This document shows positions 6,287-12,145 of a stretch of 15,642 bases of DNA, in pieces. The translations under genes were made by a program, and so were the position numbers. Below the pieces are notes generated by a model. That model was not told where the DNA came from. It did not search any database and saw nothing but the letters and a program-made list of their open reading frames with translations. Positions within the stretch are counted from its first letter, which is position 1, and the number at the start of each line of letters is the position of its first letter. This stretch comes from Klebsiella pneumoniae (lineage in GTDB: Bacteria > Pseudomonadota > Gammaproteobacteria > Pseudomonadales > Pseudohongiellaceae). The stretch spans positions 1 to 15,642 of the forward strand of contig CAMBPO010000052.1 in the NCBI GenBank assembly GCA_945869725.1, in the 5' to 3' direction.

Positions 6287-9151
6287 TTATTGGAAGCGCT
6301 TGCTGATCTCAAGTCGCCATATACGACCGAACGGGTTGTGAACGTTAGGGTCAATTGCCAATGAGCCATTCAACACAATGGGAGGTTGTTTGTCAGTCAG
6401 GTTCTGTACGCCCAATGTTGCATTAAAACCAGCCATCCATGAACCGTCATCAGGTGCTGTGTACGCGATCGTGGCATCCAGCGTCGCCCACGAACCTACT
6501 TCTTGTGTTGGAACTTTAACGCCAGCTACAGTAGGGGTTGCGTTGTTTGTATAGCCACCCTCCAGTTTACTGATAAGCGCTGCATTCCAGTTATTGCCTG
6601 ACCAGGACAGACGCGCGTTAGAGCGTAGCGAGGTCTGCCAGCCGATGATATCGAGAACATCAAACCAGGCACCACCAGCGATCAATGTGCGCTCCAGATC
6701 AAGTATTTTTGCAACATTGCCACTAACGCGCCACAATCCGAGATCATTCATCCAGTTATAAGACGCTTGAACATCCAACCCGGACTGATTAACAGACCCT
6801 ATGTTCTGTAAACCTTGGTCGTAAATAGCAACCACATCACAGTCACCCGGTCCTCCGGCAAAACGTGTTCCCTCCATGTTCAGGAATTTTTGGAAAAGCG
6901 GGTGATAAGTATTCAGCACGCCATCGGTACAGCCAGTTGGTTGCTTGATTGGCGTAATAAAAGGCGCATAAAGCTGCCTGTTTGCCGGAGAGTTAAGCGC
7001 TGATGATGCGTTAGGGACTGTTTCAATACGATCTTGGTATTTGACGTTGTAGTAGGTAATGCTGGATCGGAAGCCATCTAACATCTGAGGAGTAAGGTCG
7101 ATGCCCGCGGACCACATATCAGCTTCTTCTGGCCCAAGATCCGGATTTCTACCGCCGCGAACAAAAATGTCAGTGGTGCTTGTTGCTGGAATAGTGAGTG
7201 GGAACTCTCCAACCAAGGCTGAGTTGACCTGAATTGTGCCACGGGTAAGCGTGCTGTTTACGCCGGGATTGATCTGATCAAGAGAGGGTGCCCTGAATGC
7301 AGTGCCTGCACTTGCCCGTAAACTAACAGAGTCATTAATATCCCAGCTCATACCAATACGCGGGTTAGTGGTTTTGCCAAAATCTGAATAATTGTCATGA
7401 CGAGCGGAGATATTTAGAACGAGCTTCTGAACACCTGGCATTGAATGAGCTGTGTCAACAAGTGGCACATAAACTTCGCCATATACAGATTTGACTTCGC
7501 GATTAATGCGCGTGTCACGCAGTACAAAATTGGTTTTGTCGTAGAAACGTACATCCTGGTTAAGCTTGTTCCAGTGGGTACTCCACACGTACTCCGCGCC
7601 AACGTTTAATCGGGCTGTACCGCCCGGCAGTTCCCAGATAGGCCCTTCAAGACCTGCTCGGGTTCCACGTTGTTTCTGTTCTCCCATTCGGACGGTGGTG
7701 CCTATCAAATGATCTGCGAGGCCAGCTTGTGGTGTTGCCAGATAAGGGTTAAACCACTCCGGATTATTGCCAAACTCTGCATAGTTTTTGTATCCAGCAG
7801 GTGTTCCTGCAGGATCGGTAGTCAGTGCGGCATTGTTAGCTTCCGGGCGATTGATATCGTCTCCTTCGGTATATCCGGAGAAAAACGATCCGCGCAGCAA
7901 CCATTCACCAATGTCCTGCTCAGCATCCACAAATTGGTTAATAGTCGTTTCTGCGGTTGTAATGGGCCATGGCACTCCTGCATTAGCCACATTGTATCTG
8001 ACCGTGTAGGCTTGGCCCGCAGTAGCAAGACCAGGAATATAGTAGGGACTGTTCGGAGTAACGTTTATTGCGAGCGAGGTATTGCCCTCGTTTCTTGTGG
8101 TTCTGACGCCAAGCATGCCTGTATATGTCAGTCGCAATGTGTCATTTAGGTCAACCCGTACCCGGGCAAAGGCCTTGGTATTGTCTTCTTCCCCGCGGTA
8201 GGTGGTGTAATCACCCGAATCAGCGAGATTTGGTTGATTGCGCAGCGCGGTGACTTCAGCCAGCGTTGGCCTGCGTACTCCTGTTGTTGGGTCTGTAACA
8301 CCGGTGAAGCTTGTAGGAATTCCAAACATAACCCGATTTCGAAGAACGATCGTTCCTGGTGTTCCGGCATAGGGCGTAGTCAGTCTGTTGTCAGCGCCGC
8401 CATAATTTCGCAGGTCTTGCATCAGATAACCACGCTCATTGGTTTTCATAGCGTCCGTGCGTTCTTCGGTGAAGCCGAACATAACGTTGGCGCTAGCAAA
8501 ATTTTTGCCGGCAACAATGTCTATCTGACGTCCATCTTGCAGGCCCGACTGGCCGCTCAGCTTGACATCGACGCCCTCGAAATCATTGCGCAGAATGAAA
8601 TTTACCACGCCTGCTACCGCATCAGAACCGTAAATCGAAGACACACCGTCCATAACGGCTTCTACCCGTTCGATTGCTGCAAATGGGATGGCTCCCGGGT
8701 CTGGGGCAACGGTAGAAATGCCTTGACCAACCGGTCTGTGACCATTAATCAGCAGCAGCGATGCGTTTGTTCCAAGACCTCTCAGGTTAAGGCCGCGGGA
8801 CCCGCCGCCATTGCCACCGGATGCATTCGCAATCCCGGAGTCCAACTGAGAGCCTTGCGGCAATTCGGTTACAATCTGAGCAGCATTTCGCACCGGTGAC
8901 TCAAGCAGCTCCTCTCGGGAGATGCTAATAGATGGCGAACCAACGGGCGCGATACCGCGTATGCCGGTACCGGTAGCTGTAGAACGCACAACGATTTCTT
9001 CAATTGCAGGTTGGGTCTGCGCGTACAAGGAAGGGGCGCAGGTTGCAAGAATAATTGCATACGTCAGTGGGTGAGCGCGAATGATTCTTCGTTTTTGCTG
9101 CCCCTTATTTTTTCCTGACGGGTTTAACGATTCAGTTATCGACTGACTCAT
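6287..9151 (-). CDS. TonB-dependent outer-membrane receptor
   Basis: A 954-residue outer-membrane gated channel that takes up a bound ligand using TonB-ExbBD energy. An extended N-terminus with a basic stretch (QQKRRIIRAHP) and hydrophobic core ends at a likely signal-peptidase site after SLYA (residue 44). A TonB box, EEIVVRST, follows at 51-58. The plug domain spans about 60-192, with LRGLGTNASLLLINGHRPVG and GVSSIYGSDAVAGVVNFILRN. The remaining 760 residues have beta-barrel character with the usual late NLTDKQPP motif and an aromatic near the C-terminus (RLEISKRFQ). GGAG lies seven bases before the ATG. Such large receptors with a short TonB box resemble those of oligotrophic Gammaproteobacteria and sphingomonads that import plant-derived compounds, but the ligand is unknown. 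A terminator follows; an inverted repeat lies just upstream. Confidence 0.92.
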   Translation of the reverse strand: MSQSITESLNPSGKNKGQQKRRIIRAHPLTYAIILATCAPSLYAQTQPAIEEIVVRSTATGTGIRGIAPVGSPSISISREELLESPVRNAAQIVTELPQGSQLDSGIANASGGNGGGSRGLNLRGLGTNASLLLINGHRPVGQGISTVAPDPGAIPFAAIERVEAVMDGVSSIYGSDAVAGVVNFILRNDFEGVDVKLSGQSGLQDGRQIDIVAGKNFASANVMFGFTEERTDAMKTNERGYLMQDLRNYGGADNRLTTPYAGTPGTIVLRNRVMFGIPTSFTGVTDPTTGVRRPTLAEVTALRNQPNLADSGDYTTYRGEEDNTKAFARVRVDLNDTLRLTYTGMLGVRTTRNEGNTSLAINVTPNSPYYIPGLATAGQAYTVRYNVANAGVPWPITTAETTINQFVDAEQDIGEWLLRGSFFSGYTEGDDINRPEANNAALTTDPAGTPAGYKNYAEFGNNPEWFNPYLATPQAGLADHLIGTTVRMGEQKQRGTRAGLEGPIWELPGGTARLNVGAEYVWSTHWNKLNQDVRFYDKTNFVLRDTRINREVKSVYGEVYVPLVDTAHSMPGVQKLVLNISARHDNYSDFGKTTNPRIGMSWDINDSVSLRASAGTAFRAPSLDQINPGVNSTLTRGTIQVNSALVGEFPLTIPATSTTDIFVRGGRNPDLGPEEADMWSAGIDLTPQMLDGFRSSITYYNVKYQDRIETVPNASSALNSPANRQLYAPFITPIKQPTGCTDGVLNTYHPLFQKFLNMEGTRFAGGPGDCDVVAIYDQGLQNIGSVNQSGLDVQASYNWMNDLGLWRVSGNVAKILDLERTLIAGGAWFDVLDIIGWQTSLRSNARLSWSGNNWNAALISKLEGGYTNNATPTVAGVKVPTQEVGSWATLDATIAYTAPDDGSWMAGFNATLGVQNLTDKQPPIVLNGSLAIDPNVHNPFGRIWRLEISKRFQ

Positions 9152-9455
9152 GACGTGACTCCGCTATTATTTTCATTTGTATAAAGTCTCAAGGTATACA
9201 ACTTGAGTAATTTGAGTATGTCATGCCTTGGTTGCATTGCCTGATTCAAATACTGTCAAGGGGTATAAAGTTTTTCTATAGCAACTAAATTATTTGGGAG
9301 GTTTAAAGACTATATCTTTATGAAATAAATGATAATTATGAATGCATCATTATGTCTTCATGAGGTTTTTGTGTTTGTCACATAGCAGGTAGGTGTTCAA
9401 AAACTGATAGCAGTAGAAACTGTGTCTTTAGTAATGACAATGTTTTGAAAAAAAA
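9152..9455. promoter_or_regulatory. Control region upstream of the TonB receptor, downstream of the LysR gene
   Basis: This 304-base AT-rich spacer contains no credible gene. It must hold the receptor promoter (minus strand) unless the receptor is read through from the regulator gene. A dyad at 9188-9207 lies 37 bases from the receptor start codon. TTGACA on the minus strand (complement of 9255-9260) has no acceptable -10 at the expected spacing. The regulator stop codon is followed by eight T residues but no good stem, so no clear terminator separates the two genes. Confidence 0.5.
9188..9207. promoter_or_regulatory. Inverted repeat CTCAAG-N8-CTTGAG, candidate operator of the receptor
   Basis: Arms 9188-9193 and 9202-9207 are a perfect six-base dyad around GTATACAA. 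Within 55 bases upstream (relative to the receptor) TCAAGGGGTATA at 9256-9267 resembles the left arm plus spacer (TCAAGGTATA), hinting at a second, degenerate site. The position, 37-56 bases from the receptor start codon, would overlap or follow a promoter. The binding protein is unknown. Confidence 0.4.
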
Positions 9456-10655
9456 TCAGGAAGCTTTCGAAAGACCCGTCAGAATTTTTAAGTAGTGATT
9501 CTGGACAGCTGTTGCTTTCCAGCCTTTCCGCAAAGTAATGCCTATTGGTCTGCTGGCTTTGAGGTCAACTGGTAAAGCGGCAAGTAGTTTCGCATCGATT
9601 TCAGGTTGCATTTGTGTGGTGGACAACAAAGCTGCGCGGTCGCTCACAAACAGTAATCCTCTGACGGCAACCGTTGAACTACATTCTATTACGTGTTTCG
9701 GAGGCTCAAGCCCCTGACTTAAAAATATACGTGTAAAACGTTCGCGCGCGGGGGTACCTTCTTTAGGAGCAATCCAGTCAAGCGTTGTAAGATCTTCGAT
9801 GTTAAGTTGCTTGCGCCGAAGCAAAGGGTGTCCGGAACGGACAATAACAGATAGAGGGGCATCAAAGAGATGATCCTGCGTGACCTCCTTCACAGGTGGC
9901 GGGTTTCGAAGCGCCCCAACTATCATGTCGATCCGGCTATGAAGCAGAGAGTGTAATAATTCATCATAAGGGCCGTCGACGATGCTTACCTGGACTTGAG
10001 GATAGAACCCCAGTAGTTCCGACACCGACTCTGGAATAAGCTTTGTTCTGGCCAGGGGTAGGCTGCCAATAATAAGTTTGCCAGTCATTTCTCCTACTAA
10101 CTCTTGTACTTCGATGATGCCTTGTTCGAGCTCTGAGAAGGCAAGACTCGACATCAGCGCCATACGCCGGGCAATCGGAGTAGAGTCAACTCCTGACGGA
10201 GAGCGGATAAAAAGTTGTTGGTTACATAAACCTTCGACATCCCGGACAGCCCTGTGAACAGTGGGTTGAGCAATACCCATAGATGTAGCTGCATGACTGA
10301 AACTGCCATGCTCTACCGTTGCAATGACAGCTCGCAATTGACAAACACTGACACGTTTATGAAACCGGCTTAGGCTTTTGCCCCTTTGTCGTTTTTGCAG
10401 CTCTGAGTCAAAGTACCTTAGATGTTCCAGCGCTCTCTCGAGTCGGGCAATGAATACTTCTCCGGATTTTGTAAGAAACATCCCGCGGGCGGTGCGTTCA
10501 AACAATGAAGCTTTTAAAGTGTCTTCAATTTTATTCAGGCCTTGGGTAAGTGCGGACTGCGAAAGGTTGGCTGCTTCTGCTGCCTTGGTGATGCTGCCTA
10601 GCTGTGCAATATCCAGGAGGCTATACAAATGTCTCAGGTTCCTAAGCTCTCTCAT
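9456..10655 (-). CDS. LysR-type transcriptional regulator with two N-terminal winged-helix domains
   Basis: A 399-residue regulator, about 100 longer than the usual 290-310 of this family. The extra length is a second DNA-binding domain. The first HTH lies at about 8-75 (GSITKAAEAANLSQSALTQG at 20-39, then LFERTARGMFLTKSGE). The second lies at about 103-165 (LRAVIATVEHGSFSHAATSM at 107-126, then GIAQPTVHRAVRDVE, LFIRSPSGVDSTPIA). A substrate-binding domain follows at about 192-395 (GKLIIGSLPLARTKLIPESV, DMIVGALRNPP, PLSVIVRSGHPL). GAGGG lies close to the ATG (spacing about four). It is divergent from the TIM-barrel/quinoprotein genes and upstream of the TonB receptor, so it probably controls one or both, likely in response to an aromatic or alicyclic acid. 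Inducer and targets are inferred, not seen. Confidence 0.9.
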   Translation of the reverse strand: MRELRNLRHLYSLLDIAQLGSITKAAEAANLSQSALTQGLNKIEDTLKASLFERTARGMFLTKSGEVFIARLERALEHLRYFDSELQKRQRGKSLSRFHKRVSVCQLRAVIATVEHGSFSHAATSMGIAQPTVHRAVRDVEGLCNQQLFIRSPSGVDSTPIARRMALMSSLAFSELEQGIIEVQELVGEMTGKLIIGSLPLARTKLIPESVSELLGFYPQVQVSIVDGPYDELLHSLLHSRIDMIVGALRNPPPVKEVTQDHLFDAPLSVIVRSGHPLLRRKQLNIEDLTTLDWIAPKEGTPARERFTRIFLSQGLEPPKHVIECSSTVAVRGLLFVSDRAALLSTTQMQPEIDAKLLAALPVDLKASRPIGITLRKGWKATAVQNHYLKILTGLSKAS

Positions 10656-10830
10656 AAGCCCTCAATGTTTATCGCTGTTATAGCTAATCCTAATAATGTG
10701 GCGCATGAATCGAAGGTCCTGCGCAGCCTGCACTGTGTGATACTTTTTCCTAACTAAACCATAACAATAGCGTTTTTACTACATTAATTATCATAAATCT
10801 AATAGGGTCGACATCAAATGCAATATCTCT

Positions 10831-10849
10831 CAATTATGCGAAAGTATTG
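10831..10849. promoter_or_regulatory. Candidate LysR-type binding site CAAT-N11-ATTG
   Basis: CAAT (10831-10834) and ATTG (10846-10849) form a perfect dyad separated by 11 bases, which fits the T-N11-A consensus of LysR-type regulators. A second GCAAT starts at 10820, giving GCAATA (10820-10825) opposite TATTGC (10845-10850). The site lies 176 bases from the regulator start and 209 bases from the TIM-barrel gene start, a plausible place for a divergently acting regulator. Confidence 0.5.
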
Positions 10850-10959
10850 CGGTGCTTCTGTTGCTTCGGTCTGAAGTCAATCATCTGCAGCGACATAGCA
10901 AAACCTTATGGTATTGAACATCTTTTGAGGTGGCTCTGTTGATTTTTAATGTGAAATAG

Positions 10960-10977
10960 TCAGGCGTTGTTGCCTGA
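10960..10977 (+). other. Short hairpin in the probable leader of the TIM-barrel operon
   Basis: TCAGGC (10960-10965) pairs perfectly with GCCTGA (10972-10977) around GTTGTT, 80 bases before the start codon. It has no following T run, so it is not a typical terminator. It could be an operator dyad or a leader stem-loop. Confidence 0.3.
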
Positions 10978-11057
10978 AAGCAGTCCTTATCTCGTTTTGT
11001 AGCTCGTGATAGGTCCGGATTCGGCAAACAACCCTTCCAAACAAGGAGACGAGAACT

Positions 11058-12086
11058 ATGAACAGACGTGAATTTGTCAGCGCAAGCGTGATTGCCGGAT
11101 TGATGGGCAGCGTACTGTCAAAACGCTCTGTCGCCCAGACAACGGCTTCAACTAACAATCTAACGCAGCTCCCCCAGGTGCCGGGTCTCGACGCCTATTC
11201 GCGGTATTTGCATTGGTTGCGTGATCCGGTAGAGATCGCGCATGCCTGCCGGGAGCTGACATGCAACAGTTTGTTGCTTTCAGTTGGAGAGGGCAGTGCG
11301 CATGTTTCGATCGCTGATGTTTCTACTGAGCTGCCGCTTTTCGTGAATGCCCTGCGTAGTGAAGGTATTGAAGTCCGACAGATTCGTGGCGGTAATCAAA
11401 CGGATGTTGACGCGGATGTCGAACGACTGGTTGGGACAATGAGTGATTTGGGTATCGGTACCTACTGGTTGGGCACCGACCGCTACGATTTTTCCAAGCC
11501 TATTATGCCTCAGTTGGATGACATCAAGCGCAAGGTTGAAAGGTTTGTGTCTATAAATGAGAGACATGGCACTAAAATTCAATACCACACGCGTTCCGGT
11601 GCCTCTTCTGTTGGCAGTGTTGTGTGGGATTTACTTTATATCATGGGTGATTTTGATCCGCGTTATGTTGGTATTCATTGGGATACGGGGCATATGTCTA
11701 ACCACGGAGCTATGTGGGAAACGCTGTTCAGAACGGCAGTTCCATACATTGCTACCATCAGCTGGAAAGATAGAAGGCCTGTTCAGGATTCCCGGATTAT
11801 TGCTGATCAAGTCACTCACTCGGTTCGCGGTTTGGGGTGGAGTTTTGAGGATGTGGCGCTTGGTACCGGGTGGGTGGATTTTTTCAGGTATGGAGAAGTT
11901 CTTCGTGAGATCGGCTACTCAGGTTTGATGGATCTGCAGGCGGAGTACGACAATTCATTAGGCGGTGCCAATCATGGCAACACAGAACTGACGCTACCCA
12001 GGGATGTTGTGCTCGGGGCAATAAAGCGCGATGTGCTGACTGTGCGCACAGCTCTTATTGAGTCCGGTAGTGGCATCATTGTTTAG
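11058..12086 (+). CDS. Tat-exported xylose-isomerase-like TIM-barrel protein (sugar phosphate isomerase/epimerase family)
   Basis: A 342-residue protein beginning MNRREFVSASVIAG, a twin-arginine signal; the mature chain probably starts near residue 27 (after SVAQ). The body fits the AP-endonuclease-2/xylose-isomerase-like TIM barrel. Candidate metal or active-site residues are H177 in IQYHTRSG, D209 and H212 in GIHWDTGHM, K237-D238 in ISWKDRR and E296 in LQAEYD. The His expected before the K-D pair in classical members (HxKD) is Ser235, so the metal site may be altered. AAGGAG lies nine bases before the ATG. It precedes the PQQ dehydrogenase by 59 bases, presumably in one operon. Family members include isomerases, epimerases and 3-dehydroshikimate dehydratases. 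The exact reaction is unknown; periplasmic location, beside a periplasmic oxidase, is the main clue. Confidence 0.82.
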   Translation: MNRREFVSASVIAGLMGSVLSKRSVAQTTASTNNLTQLPQVPGLDAYSRYLHWLRDPVEIAHACRELTCNSLLLSVGEGSAHVSIADVSTELPLFVNALRSEGIEVRQIRGGNQTDVDADVERLVGTMSDLGIGTYWLGTDRYDFSKPIMPQLDDIKRKVERFVSINERHGTKIQYHTRSGASSVGSVVWDLLYIMGDFDPRYVGIHWDTGHMSNHGAMWETLFRTAVPYIATISWKDRRPVQDSRIIADQVTHSVRGLGWSFEDVALGTGWVDFFRYGEVLREIGYSGLMDLQAEYDNSLGGANHGNTELTLPRDVVLGAIKRDVLTVRTALIESGSGIIV

Positions 12087-12145
12087 ATTGGGAAGACCAA
12101 CATAACAGACCCTGGTCTGCATAAAAAATAAATGAGGAGACTCAA

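Larger units (their letters stand above)
10656..11057. promoter_or_regulatory. Divergent control region between LysR gene and TIM-barrel/quinoprotein operon
   Basis: This 402-base stretch has no credible gene. On the minus strand TATAAC at 10682-10677 is a fair -10 for the regulator, without a recognisable -35; it is part of GCTATAAC, an 8-mer also found at 3955-3962 upstream of the permease. A T-N11-A dyad (10831-10849) and a GC-rich hairpin (10960-10977) lie on the side of the plus-strand operon. No convincing sigma-70 promoter was found for that operon. Confidence 0.55.

Noticed and set aside
8234..8899. Plus-strand open frame of 221 codons opposite the TonB receptor
   Set aside because: It lies wholly antisense to a clear receptor gene, has no ribosome site or recognisable domain, and looks like a shadow of the opposite strand.
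9330..9355. Near-palindrome around ATGCAT in the receptor upstream region
   Set aside because: The symmetry is imperfect and built of AT-rich sequence, as expected by chance in this region.
9430..9475. Terminator after the LysR gene
   Set aside because: There is a run of eight T after the stop codon on the minus strand and a CTTTCGAAAG palindrome before it, but no stem with a usable loop.
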